A program made the position numbers and the translations under genes. The notes beneath the pieces are model-generated. The model worked only from the letters and a program-made list of their open reading frames with translations, was not told the DNA's origin and ran no database searches. Shown here in pieces: positions 54,172 to 61,837 of a DNA stretch of 64,000 bases; position 1 is the first letter of the stretch; the number at the start of each line of letters is the position of its first letter. The stretch is taken from contig WRMW01000004.1 of the NCBI GenBank assembly GCA_009776955.1, forward strand, positions 1-64,000, in the 5' to 3' direction. This DNA is from Clostridiales bacterium (lineage in GTDB: Bacteria > Bacillota > Clostridia > Peptostreptococcales > Anaerovoracaceae).

Positions 54172-54861
54172 ATGTTCGAGAATAGTAAATGTATTGCTAA
54201 GCTTGCACCGTCGATACTGACCGCCGATTTCGCGAACCTCGGCGAGACCTTTCGTATGTTTGAACGCCACCCATCGGTCGGGTATATACACTTCGATGTG
54301 ATGGACGGGGATTTCGTCCCGAACATATCGTTTGGGGCGCCCGTGGTGCGTTCGCTTGCGGGGGGGGCGAAGCTGCCCTTTGACGTACACTTGATGGTCA
54401 CGGAGCCGGCACGTTTCGTGGAGGGCTATGTCACGGAAAGCACGGAGTTTATCGTCGTGCATGCCGAGGCCGCCGTCCACCTCGACCGCACGCTCAGGCA
54501 TATAAAATCTTTCGGCGTGAAATGTGGCGCGGCGCTCAACCCTGCGACGCCTACGGAAGCCCTGGACTATGTATTTGACATCGTGGACCAAGTGCTTGTG
54601 ATGAGCGTAAATCCAGGCTTTGGCGGGCAGTCGTTCATTCCCGCTTGCATGGACAAAATCCACAGGCTTGCGGAGATTCGCAGCGAGCGGGGACTGGATT
54701 TCAAGATAGCGGTGGACGGCGGGATAAGCCGCGCGAACGCCTTGGCGGTGGCGGAAGCCGGTGCGGAGATATTGATAGCGGGCTCGGCCATACTCAATGC
54801 GGCGGACCCCGAAGCCGAGCTTGCAGCTTTTGACGAACTTTTAGGAGGTACAGGACGATGA
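54172..54861 (+). CDS. rpe: Ribulose-phosphate 3-epimerase
   Basis: Interconverts ribulose-5-phosphate and xylulose-5-phosphate in the pentose phosphate pathway. The 229-residue TIM-barrel protein shows LAPSILTADFANLGE, HFDVMDGDFVPN (metal His and catalytic Asp), DVHLMV, MSVNPGFGGQSF and VDGGI. ATG 54172 lies 4 nt after the rsgA stop. The last 4 nt overlap the lgt start. The order rsgA-rpe is the usual one in Bacillota. Confidence 0.95.
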   Translation: MFENSKCIAKLAPSILTADFANLGETFRMFERHPSVGYIHFDVMDGDFVPNISFGAPVVRSLAGGAKLPFDVHLMVTEPARFVEGYVTESTEFIVVHAEAAVHLDRTLRHIKSFGVKCGAALNPATPTEALDYVFDIVDQVLVMSVNPGFGGQSFIPACMDKIHRLAEIRSERGLDFKIAVDGGISRANALAVAEAGAEILIAGSAILNAADPEAELAAFDELLGGTGR

Positions 54862-55820
54862 TGGAAAGCCCAGGCCGTATAGCGTTCAGCATAGGCGGCT
54901 TCGACGTGATGTGGTACGGCGTGATGCTCGCGATAGGCATTCTGTGCGCGTTTATCGTCATTTATTATCGTGCCCCCAAGTACCACGGCATCTCGGCAGA
55001 CCGCACATTTATGCTCGAAGTGATTATTCTGATTGCGGGGATAGTCGGGACGCGTGTCTACTATGTAATTTTTGAATGGGAGTATTACAGTGCGAACCCG
55101 GGGGAGATATTGAACTTCCGCGCGGGGGGGCTTGCCATCCACGGCGGGCTTATACTCGGCTGCCTGGTCGCGGCGCTGCTCGCACGCATATATAAGGAAA
55201 AGTTTTTTAATATCGTCGATGTGTTCTTCGTCGGCATACCCCTGGGCCAGGCGATAGGCAGGTGGGGCAATTTCTTCAACTCGGAGGCGCACGGCACGCC
55301 GACGGACTTGCCTTGGGCGGTCATAGTGGACGGGGTGCCTGTCCACCCGACTTTCCTTTATGAATCGATTTGGTGCTTTATACTCGTAATAATATTATGG
55401 CAGGTGGACAATCGCCGTAAGTTCGTGGGGCAGACATTTTTGCTGTATTGCATACTCTACTCGGCGGCTCGGTTCTTTATCGAGGGGCTTCGCACGGACT
55501 CGCTTATAGTGTATATAGGGAGCGCCGATTACAAGCAGGCGCAGGTGCTGTCCATTATCGTCATCATATGCGCGGGCGTACTCTACGCATTGTTCTACAA
55601 ACGTGCCCGCCACTTGCCGCCCGGCGCGGTAAACACCTCGTTCGAGGAGGACAAGGCGGTCGAGGAACCAGAACGTAGGGGCGACAGTTCGCCGCCCGCA
55701 GACGAGAAGCCCGCCGAGGAGCCGAAAGAAACCCCTGTGGAAAACGAGGGGGAACCCCCTGCCCCTGAAGAGGAGCCGAAAGAAACCCCTGTGAACAACG
55801 AGGAGGAGACAACCGAATGA
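54858..55820 (+). CDS. lgt: Prolipoprotein diacylglyceryl transferase with acidic C-terminal extension
   Basis: Transfers diacylglycerol from phosphatidylglycerol to the lipobox cysteine of lipoproteins; this serves the lipoproteins encoded in the window. The 320-residue protein has seven predicted helices, the signature GRWGNFFNSEAHG with the conserved Arg and Glu, and the essential HGG motif in IHGGLILG. After about residue 255 an additional tail rich in Glu/Pro carries two EEPKETPV repeats and looks disordered; ordinary Lgt proteins stop earlier. The start (GATGATGG) overlaps rpe by 4 nt; the end overlaps ychF (ATGA). Confidence 0.94.
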   Translation: MMESPGRIAFSIGGFDVMWYGVMLAIGILCAFIVIYYRAPKYHGISADRTFMLEVIILIAGIVGTRVYYVIFEWEYYSANPGEILNFRAGGLAIHGGLILGCLVAALLARIYKEKFFNIVDVFFVGIPLGQAIGRWGNFFNSEAHGTPTDLPWAVIVDGVPVHPTFLYESIWCFILVIILWQVDNRRKFVGQTFLLYCILYSAARFFIEGLRTDSLIVYIGSADYKQAQVLSIIVIICAGVLYALFYKRARHLPPGAVNTSFEEDKAVEEPERRGDSSPPADEKPAEEPKETPVENEGEPPAPEEEPKETPVNNEEETTE

Positions 55821-56908
55821 AACTAGGTATCGTAGGCTTGCCCAACGTCGGCAAAAGCACTTTGTTCAACGCAATGACGCGTGCCGGCGCCGAGGCCGCC
55901 AACTACCCATTCTCCACAAAGGAGTCAAACATAGGCGTCGTGTCCGTGCCCGACGAACGCCTGAACGTCCTTACGGATATGTTCAGCTCCGCCCGCACCG
56001 TCCACACCGCCATAGAGTTCTTTGACATCGCGGGGCTTGTACGAGGCGCATCGAAAGGCGACGGGCTCGGCAACAAATTCCTCGGACACATACGCGAGGC
56101 GGCGGCCATCGTCCATGTCGTACGCTGCTTCGACGATGACAATGTGATGCATGTGGACGGCGAGATAGACCCCGCCCGCGACATCGAAACGATAAACCTT
56201 GAGCTTATACTCGCCGATATGGAAGTGCTAGAGCGACGCATCGAAAAGACACGCAAGGCGCTGAAAGGGGACAAGGGGCTTGCGGGCGAGCTTGCATTGC
56301 TCGAACGCCTGCTAGAAGGGCTGCTTTCCGAAGTGCCGGTACGAGCGATGGAATTGGAAAGCAACGAACACACGTTCGTATCCACATTGGATCTGCTCAC
56401 GTTCAAGCCAGTGATATATGCTGCGAACATCAACGACGCCGAGGCGGGCGAGGCCGAAGAAAACGCCTATATCAAGGCGGTAAGGGAGATAGCCGAGGCG
56501 GAGGGGGCGGACATGATCGTGGTGGCGGCAAAGGTGGAAGCGGAGCTGTCGGAGTTCGACGACGAGGAACGCCAGATGTTCCTTGAGGAACTGGGCATAC
56601 GTGAGTCGGGGCTCGACAAGCTTATCCGCGCCTCATACCATTTGCTCGACCTTGTCTCGTTCCTTACGGCGGGCAAGCCGGAGACGCGAGCCTGGACTAT
56701 TCGCCGTGGGTCAAAGGCGCCGCAGGCGGCGGGGAAGATACATTCGGACTTTGAGCGTGGCTTTATCCGTGCAGAGACCATAGCCTATGAGAAGTTGATT
56801 GAGTGCGGGAGCATGACGGCGGCGAAAGAAAAGGGGCTCGTCCGCTCCGAGGGCAAGGAGTATATCGTACAGGACGGCGATGTGATTCACTTCCTATTCA
56901 ATGTTTAG
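55817..56908 (+). CDS. ychF: Obg-like ATPase/GTPase YchF
   Basis: A universally conserved P-loop protein of the Obg family that prefers ATP and takes part in ribosome function and stress responses. The 363-residue protein has GLPNVGKSTLFNAMT (Walker A), DIAGLVRGASKGDGLGNKFL (G3 region), a coiled-coil middle domain (about 130-200) and a C-terminal TGS domain with TIRRGSKAPQAAGKIHSDFERGF. ATG overlaps the lgt stop. The length and motifs are normal. It converges on alr with a 6-nt gap. Confidence 0.95.
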   Translation: MKLGIVGLPNVGKSTLFNAMTRAGAEAANYPFSTKESNIGVVSVPDERLNVLTDMFSSARTVHTAIEFFDIAGLVRGASKGDGLGNKFLGHIREAAAIVHVVRCFDDDNVMHVDGEIDPARDIETINLELILADMEVLERRIEKTRKALKGDKGLAGELALLERLLEGLLSEVPVRAMELESNEHTFVSTLDLLTFKPVIYAANINDAEAGEAEENAYIKAVREIAEAEGADMIVVAAKVEAELSEFDDEERQMFLEELGIRESGLDKLIRASYHLLDLVSFLTAGKPETRAWTIRRGSKAPQAAGKIHSDFERGFIRAETIAYEKLIECGSMTAAKEKGLVRSEGKEYIVQDGDVIHFLFNV

Positions 56909-56914
56909 CGCCCC

Positions 56915-58048
56915 TTAAACATACTTATGCGGGAGGCGCTGGCCGAAGCGGGAGACCACTTCGTAGGTGTTCGTGCCTGCGTTCGTCGCTATCTCCTCGG
57001 CAGTGATGACGCCGTCGCCCTGCGACCCCAGAAGCACCACCTCGTCGTATTCGCTTACGCCAGGCACGTCCGTCACATCCACCATGCACATATCCATGCA
57101 GATAGTTCCGGCTATGGGCACGTAACGTCCACGCACCAGAGCCCGCCCCTTGCCCGTCGTAGCCCGCGGCAGGCCGTCCGCATAGCCTATGGGCAGCGTC
57201 GCTATAAGGCTCTCACGTTCCGTGACGAACCGCCGCCCGTAGCTGACGGAAAACCCCGCAGGGACTTTCTTTATATACACGATGTCCGCCTTGACCGACA
57301 TAACAGGCTTGAGCGCAAGCCCCCCTCTGTCCATGGTCTCGGACGGATATATTCCGTAGAGCGCTATCCCCGGCCTGATGATGTCGAAATGCGATTCGGG
57401 CAACGCCATGATGCCCGCGCTGTTTGCGATGGTCCGCTTGCCTATATCGACGCCCGCCCCCGCCAGTCGTTCGCAAAACCCATTGAACGCCCCGATCTGG
57501 CCTTGTGCATACGACAGATCCGCCTCGTCCGCCGTCGCGAAATGCGAAAGCACCCCACACATACATATCCCTGGAAGTGCGGCAAGCGCTGCGATCTCGC
57601 CCACTGCCTCGTCGGTCGGCATAAAGCCGATCCTGCCCATGCCCGTCTCAAGCGCCACGAAGAACGGCACGTCATCCTTGACGCCCTCCTGCACAACCGT
57701 TGACGAGAGCAGCTTCGCCTCGTCAAGGGTCGTGACCACCGGTATCAGCCCAAGGTACAGGACGTCTTTCACGTTCTCCCTCGGCGTGGGCGAAAGCAAG
57801 ACCATCCGTGTGTTTATGCCGGCACTACGCAATTGCACAGCCTCACCCACCGTCGCGACGCCTAGATATTCCACCCCCTCGCGCATAAGCTCCCACGCTG
57901 TCCTGACTATGCCGTGCCCGTAGGCGTCCCCCTTGGTACAGGCTATCACCTCGCACCCTGGGGCGAGCCCCCGTATGGCGAGGTAGTTGTCCCTGATATT
58001 GCCGAGCGAGATTTCCGCCCATGCTGCCCTGCGTTCTTCGATAAACAT
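56915..58048 (-). CDS. alr: Alanine racemase
   Basis: PLP enzyme making D-alanine for peptidoglycan. The 377-residue protein, from ATG 58048, begins MFIEERRAAWAEISL, the expected N-terminus; a longer frame to 58171 runs into the neighbouring promoter region. PLP binds Lys39 in TKGDAYGHG, and the second catalytic residue is the Tyr in SVSYGRRF; GYADG and the C-terminal VVSRFGQRLP are also typical. The start has a TGGTACAAT extended -10 with 6-nt spacing, suggesting a leaderless mRNA. It is divergent from the DUF1461 gene, whose promoter has the same TGTGGTACAAT. Confidence 0.94.
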   Translation of the reverse strand: MFIEERRAAWAEISLGNIRDNYLAIRGLAPGCEVIACTKGDAYGHGIVRTAWELMREGVEYLGVATVGEAVQLRSAGINTRMVLLSPTPRENVKDVLYLGLIPVVTTLDEAKLLSSTVVQEGVKDDVPFFVALETGMGRIGFMPTDEAVGEIAALAALPGICMCGVLSHFATADEADLSYAQGQIGAFNGFCERLAGAGVDIGKRTIANSAGIMALPESHFDIIRPGIALYGIYPSETMDRGGLALKPVMSVKADIVYIKKVPAGFSVSYGRRFVTERESLIATLPIGYADGLPRATTGKGRALVRGRYVPIAGTICMDMCMVDVTDVPGVSEYDEVVLLGSQGDGVITAEEIATNAGTNTYEVVSRFGQRLPHKYV

Positions 58049-58054
58049 ATGCGT

Positions 58055-58063
58055 ATTGTACCA
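58055..58063 (-). promoter_or_regulatory. Extended -10 promoter giving a leaderless mRNA (alr)
   Basis: Minus strand TG-G-TACAAT (hexamer 58055-58060), then ACGCAT, then ATG 58048. Confidence 0.65.
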
Positions 58064-58099
58064 CAATGACGGGCTGCAATACTGCACTGCGCCCCCGTG

Positions 58100-58115
58100 T
58101 GGTACAATAACCGCC
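58100..58115 (+). promoter_or_regulatory. Extended -10 promoter giving a leaderless mRNA (DUF1461 gene)
   Basis: TG-G-TACAAT (hexamer 58103-58108), 7 nt, then ATG 58116. The sequence TGTGGTACAAT is identical to the divergent alr promoter about 50 nt away. Confidence 0.65.
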
Positions 58116-58814
58116 ATGAGAGAAGAAAATCCCCCTAGGCGTTTTACGCCCCTCGGCGTCATCGCCGCCATCCTTATAGCCGTCCTCGTGATATCGGCGT
58201 CCGTGACCGCCGTGCTTTTTGACCGTGGCGCCTATACCCGCCTGCAAGACAGAGAGAATCTGCCGCAGGCCGTAGGCATGAGCCGAGAGGACGTCCTCGA
58301 AAACTACAACGCCCTTATCGACTACAACTCGATTTTTTTCACGGGCCCGCTTGAGTTCCCGACGCTTTCGATGTCGGAGCCGGGCCGCGTACACTTCGAG
58401 GAGGTCAAGGCGATTTTCACCGTCTTTCAGATCGCCCTTATCGTCTCCATAGCCTTGACCGCCATCTGCTGCGGCGCACTCCTTAACGCAATCATTAAAA
58501 AAAGAAAGGGTCGCCCACGCAGCTATAGCTTCCTTGCGTTGGGCGGGGCGCTCGCCCTTGCCATACCCGCCGCCGTAGTCTGCGTGATGGGGGCGGTCGG
58601 ATGGGACAGGTTCTTCGTCATGTTCCACGAGTTTTTTTTCGACAACGACTATTGGGTGTTCGACGCGATGACAGACCCCGTCATCCTTATACTGCCCGAT
58701 CACTTTTTTCTGGACAGCCTTGTGCGAATCGTGGCGGCCATCGTAATTTCTGCTGCGGCCTTGATTGTGGGGTCTGTTTTCCTCGAAAAAACAAACCTTA
58801 GAAAAAATATATAA
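58116..58814 (+). CDS. DUF1461 / TIGR01906-type integral membrane protein
   Basis: A 232-residue protein with four predicted helices (about residues 15-38, 105-128, 142-165 and 205-225). The extracytoplasmic loop after helix 1 has the pattern of the TIGR01906 family: LENYNALIDYNS, FPTLSMSEPGRVHFEEVKAIF. The function of the family is unknown. ATG 58116 is chosen because a -10 element ends 7 nt before it; the longer frame from 57987 lies inside alr. Downstream is an A/T-rich stretch and the promoter of a non-coding RNA. Confidence 0.82.
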   Translation: MREENPPRRFTPLGVIAAILIAVLVISASVTAVLFDRGAYTRLQDRENLPQAVGMSREDVLENYNALIDYNSIFFTGPLEFPTLSMSEPGRVHFEEVKAIFTVFQIALIVSIALTAICCGALLNAIIKKRKGRPRSYSFLALGGALALAIPAAVVCVMGAVGWDRFFVMFHEFFFDNDYWVFDAMTDPVILILPDHFFLDSLVRIVAAIVISAAALIVGSVFLEKTNLRKNI

Positions 58815-58841
58815 TTTTATAAAGAAAATCGCCCCAGCCTA

Positions 58842-58870
58842 TTGACTTTTTGTAGAAATAGGTCTATTAT
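58842..58870 (+). promoter_or_regulatory. Promoter of a non-coding RNA
   Basis: TTGACT (58842-58847), 17-nt spacer, TATTAT (58865-58870); predicted start near 58877. Confidence 0.7.
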
Positions 58871-58876
58871 TCGTAT

Positions 58877-59047
58877 TGTACAGAGATAGGATGTTTCCGT
58901 AATAGGTGTGTTTTTCCAAAGTTGCCCCGGTAAATCCATTCTCCCCAGCATGAAAGCCGGTTGGCAAAACCTCAAACTACCAGCATTCAAAGGGACGCAC
59001 CGGTACGGTCATCAAAAAAGGGGGCGCCCCCTCGGGGGCGCCCCTTT
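58877..59047 (+). ncRNA. Structured RNA of about 170 nt, unassigned (6S-like size and rod shape)
   Basis: Bounded by a sigma-A promoter and a strong terminator hairpin (59021-59044 plus T-run), with no convincing reading frame. The RNA can fold into a long interrupted rod: GATG/CATC (58890-58893 with 59010-59013), CCGTA/TACGG (58897-58901 with 59004-59008), GGTGTG/CGCACC (58905-58910 with 58996-59001) and TCC/GGA, enclosing an inner hairpin TTGCC-CCGG/CCGG-GGCAA (58922-58967). Size and architecture resemble 6S RNA, but I cannot confirm the 6S central-bubble sequence. Confidence 0.5.
59021..59047 (+). terminator. GC-rich intrinsic terminator (copy 1 of 3)
   Basis: GGGGCGCCCCC (59021-59031) and GGGGGCGCCCC (59034-59044), then TTT and AATTCG. 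Two closely similar hairpins end other units at 62294-62320 and 62975-63000. Confidence 0.85.
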
Positions 59048-59115
59048 AATTCGTAATTGATGTGTATCTTCGGTTTTCACGCCGTATCTTGCTTTTGCGT
59101 AATGTGCTTATGTTG

Positions 59116-59124
59116 TGGTACAAT
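59116..59124 (+). promoter_or_regulatory. Extended -10 promoter of the SPFH gene leader
   Basis: TG-G-TACAAT (hexamer 59119-59124) with a weak -35 TTGCGT 18 nt upstream. The start would be G59131, exactly the first base of the leader hairpin. Confidence 0.65.
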
Positions 59125-59130
59125 CGCCTT

Positions 59131-59300
59131 GGCAAAACCACTACCCTTCGGGGTGGCTTTTTCGATCTCAAATGAGGGCATCTGCTCAAAACAGAGATTG
59201 GAATAGTCTTTGTGGTTTTGCCGAACCGAGCGGGTGTCCTTTTGTATTGCCTTGGACACTCCTAAGCTAAAGCGAAAACAATTGCGAAAGGTGAGGTGAG
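59131..59300 (+). ncRNA. Structured leader RNA of the SPFH operon (attenuator-like)
   Basis: A perfect 11-bp helix GGCAAAACCAC/GTGGTTTTGCC (59131-59141 with 59212-59222) closes the first 92 nt. Inside are a CTACCC/GGGTGG hairpin with UUCG loop (59141-59156) followed by CTTTTT, as in a short terminator, and ATCTC/GAGAT (59165-59169 with 59194-59198). A further stem GTGTCC/GGACAC follows (about 59234-59259). The SPFH ribosome binding site (GGTGAGGTGAG) comes after it. No known riboswitch class is recognised. Confidence 0.5.
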
Positions 59301-59308
59301 AAATCCAA

Positions 59309-60556
59309 ATGGCGGTACACAAAAAAATAAAGAATGCGCTTTTCCAAGTTGTCAAATTCGACGGCACGCCGGATGTGTTTGCGTGGAAATATCCCGACGA
59401 GGAACTTGGCACATGGACGCAGCTGATAGTCAATGAATCGCAAGAGGCCATTATTTTCAAAGGCGGTCAGGCTTTGGATGTGTTTGGACCCGGAAGGCAT
59501 ACCCTGGAAACAAAAAACATCCCGATTCTGAACAAGATAATAAATCTGCCTTTCGGTGGACGCTCGCCGTTCACGGCAGAAATATGGTATATAAACAAAG
59601 TTTACAATCTCGATATAAAATGGGGCACGCCCACGCCGATACAGCTTCAGGACGCAAAGTACAATATTTTCATCCCTGTTCGATCGTTCGGGCAGTTCGG
59701 CATCGTGATCAACGACGCGAAAAAATTCCTGGTGAAGCTTGTCGGCACGCTCCCCTATTTTGACTCCGCCAGCATAATAAATTATTTCAAGGGGCTTTAC
59801 ATCACAAAAGTCAAGGACAGCATTTCCTCCTACTTGATAAACAAGCAGATAAGCATAATGGAGATAAACGCATATATTGACGAGCTTTCGCAATTTATGC
59901 ACGAGCGAATCAAGCCGACAATGGATGAGTTCGGGATCGAGTTGGTGAACTTCTTCGTCAGCGACATCAGCGTTTCCGAAAACGACCCCGCCGTCAAGAA
60001 GCTGAAAGAGTCGTTGGCGAAGAAAGCGGAGATGGATATCATCGGCTTCAACTATCAGCAGGAACGGTCATTTGACACTTTGGAGACTGCCGCCGGAAAC
60101 GAGGGGAGCGGGTCGGCGCAGCTTATGGGCGCGGGAATGGGGCTTGGCATGGGCGTCGGTCTTGGCGGTGCGATGGGCGGACAGATGGGCGGCATCGCGC
60201 AAGTCATAGACACGAGCGTGCCTGCACCCGCCACACCCGCAGCACCCGCAGCAATTGCTTCTGCGCCTGTCGCGGCAGCCGTGGCAGCCGTGCCAACAGC
60301 CGAACCAGAGCAGAAAGCATGTCCCTCATGCGGCAAAGCCAACGACAAAAACAGTCGCTTCTGCGTTGAGTGCGGTACGGACACCACCATAAATCCCGAC
60401 GATATCGTCTGTGGCGGTTGCGAGGCGAGAATTGCAAAGGGGACAAAGTTCTGTCCTGAATGCGGCGAGCGCTTGGCCAAGGTTTGCCAAAAGTGCGATG
60501 CGGAACTAAGCGAAAACGTAAAATTTTGCCCCGAATGTGGCGAAAAAGCAGAGTAA
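59309..60556 (+). CDS. SPFH/band-7 domain protein with C-terminal zinc ribbons
   Basis: A 415-residue protein whose residues about 25-250 match the SPFH (stomatin/flotillin-like) fold of the bacterial YdjI-type, for example EAIIFKGGQALDVFGPGRHTL and the region up to LAKKAEMDIIGFNYQQER. A Gly/Met-rich stretch (GMGLGMGVGLGGAMGG) and an Ala/Pro-rich linker lead to three zinc-ribbon motifs: CPSCGKANDKNSRFCVECG, CGGCEARIAKGTKFCPECG and CQKCDAELSENVKFCPECG. No transmembrane helix is seen, so membrane association would be through the SPFH domain or partners. ATG 59309 follows GGTGAGGTGAG. It heads a group of four genes that seem to form one operon. Confidence 0.88.
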   Translation: MAVHKKIKNALFQVVKFDGTPDVFAWKYPDEELGTWTQLIVNESQEAIIFKGGQALDVFGPGRHTLETKNIPILNKIINLPFGGRSPFTAEIWYINKVYNLDIKWGTPTPIQLQDAKYNIFIPVRSFGQFGIVINDAKKFLVKLVGTLPYFDSASIINYFKGLYITKVKDSISSYLINKQISIMEINAYIDELSQFMHERIKPTMDEFGIELVNFFVSDISVSENDPAVKKLKESLAKKAEMDIIGFNYQQERSFDTLETAAGNEGSGSAQLMGAGMGLGMGVGLGGAMGGQMGGIAQVIDTSVPAPATPAAPAAIASAPVAAAVAAVPTAEPEQKACPSCGKANDKNSRFCVECGTDTTINPDDIVCGGCEARIAKGTKFCPECGERLAKVCQKCDAELSENVKFCPECGEKAE

Positions 60557-60570
60557 AGGGGGTATGGCAA

Positions 60571-61020
60571 ATGGAAATCATAACGAAACGTAATATCTTG
60601 GGAGTGATAATAATGCTGATTGCCGTCGGCGTCACACTGATGGTGTTCTTCTCCGCCGTCAAAGAGCGTGAAACTATTCACTATGTCGCGCTTATGTTCA
60701 TGGTCCTTGCGGAGGTAATCACTGCCGGTGGCATTATCCTTATTGGCAACTACCACAGAAAGACTTCCGCTGCGTTGCTTGTCGCCGGGGGCTTTAGCGC
60801 GCTTATCATCTATATTATTGTTTCGCTTGTCGTGTCGATAGTGTTCCTGGCAGGAATTTCGACCAGCATAACATTGCTTGCCAATATTCAAGTAATACTT
60901 ATCGCCATCGTCGCTGTCACAGTCATCTTGTTGACGATGGCAAACAAGCACGCGAAAAAACAGGACGCGAAAGTTGCAGAGGCAAGGGACAGCCACACGC
61001 CAAAAAGGGGCGGCATTTGA
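60571..61020 (+). CDS. Small membrane protein with four predicted helices
   Basis: A 149-residue hydrophobic protein, start ATG 60571 after an AAAGGGGG site, 14 nt from the SPFH stop. Predicted helices lie at about residues 8-28, 36-56, 65-92 and 100-125, followed by a basic cytoplasmic tail (NKHAKKQDAKVAEARDSHTP). I do not recognise a family. Its place between two zinc-ribbon protein genes suggests a membrane partner for the SPFH protein. Confidence 0.75.
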   Translation: MEIITKRNILGVIIMLIAVGVTLMVFFSAVKERETIHYVALMFMVLAEVITAGGIILIGNYHRKTSAALLVAGGFSALIIYIIVSLVVSIVFLAGISTSITLLANIQVILIAIVAVTVILLTMANKHAKKQDAKVAEARDSHTPKRGGI

Positions 61021-61055
61021 CATCTTGCCAAGTGTGAAACAGGAGGGCATGGATC

Positions 61056-61784
61056 ATGATATTAGTGAAAACAAATGAACGCACAATCGTAAAGGGCAAA
61101 ATTTTCAAGCCTGATGAAAGCGGGTGTAGCACTTTTGAGGTCTTGGTCAACGGAAAGCGGGCATTGGCCCTGCACGCAGGGATGGAGTCCGAGCTGGACT
61201 TGCCCATAGGTCAGCATACCGTGCAGATTAGGGGCGTCGGAACGGGATACAACCCCAAAAGCAACAAGCTGAACGTCGAGATCAAGTCGTTGGACGATGC
61301 CGCCGTCATCGAGGTGAGGGAGGATGTGATAAACCAAGTGACCGCGAGCATCCTGTACGATGACGCAATAGAGGGGCAGCTCGTCACAATCACCTGCGGC
61401 AGCTGCGGGGCGAAGAACAAAGGGTCGGCGGGCAAGACCAGGCCGTGTGCGTATTGCGGCACCCCGATAACCGTGCCTAAGCAGGGAGCAAAGCAACCGA
61501 CGCAGGAGCAAACGCCGCCCCCGCAAAAAGCGGCCCCTCCGCCAAAGCAAGCACCCCCACCCCCGCCCCTCCAAACGCCCCCGCCTCTGCAATTGAAACA
61601 GAAAAAGGGCCTTGCCGTGCCGATAATCGGGCTGATTGTCGGACTCTGCACTTTGGCGGTGTTCGTGGGCATCCCAATTGTCATAATCGCAATAGTGGTC
61701 TTGGTGAAACGCACAAATTACAACAAGGCCGTGGACGCCGAAAACAGGCTAATAATGGCTCACTATGGCACCCCGCCTAAGTAG
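61056..61784 (+). CDS. Zinc-ribbon and transmembrane protein of unknown function
   Basis: A 242-residue protein with an N-terminal beta-rich domain (residues 1-100, including GQHTVQIRGVGTGYNPKSNKL), a zinc ribbon CGSCGAKNKGSAGKTRPCAYCG (about 112-133), a Pro/Gln-rich linker (about 140-185) and one or two hydrophobic segments (PIIGLIVGLCTLAVFVGIPIVIIAIVVLV, about 190-220) with a short cytoplasmic tail. ATG 61056 is preceded by AGGAGGG. The zinc-ribbon-plus-membrane design parallels the SPFH protein two genes upstream. The function is unknown. Confidence 0.8.
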   Translation: MILVKTNERTIVKGKIFKPDESGCSTFEVLVNGKRALALHAGMESELDLPIGQHTVQIRGVGTGYNPKSNKLNVEIKSLDDAAVIEVREDVINQVTASILYDDAIEGQLVTITCGSCGAKNKGSAGKTRPCAYCGTPITVPKQGAKQPTQEQTPPPQKAAPPPKQAPPPPPLQTPPPLQLKQKKGLAVPIIGLIVGLCTLAVFVGIPIVIIAIVVLVKRTNYNKAVDAENRLIMAHYGTPPK

Positions 61785-61837
61785 GGCATTTTTAGGAGCA
61801 TAGAGCAGTTATTGCAAGAGCAAAAGGAGAAAGCAAA

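Noticed and set aside
58921-59010. GGCAAAACC and GGGACGCA in the non-coding RNA resemble parts of the c-di-GMP-I riboswitch (GGCAAACC...GGGACGCAAAGCC).
   Set aside because: The spacing, the GAAA-type tetraloop hairpin and the AAAGCC end are missing, and GACGCACC pairs with an upstream GGTGTG instead. The match is partial and probably chance.
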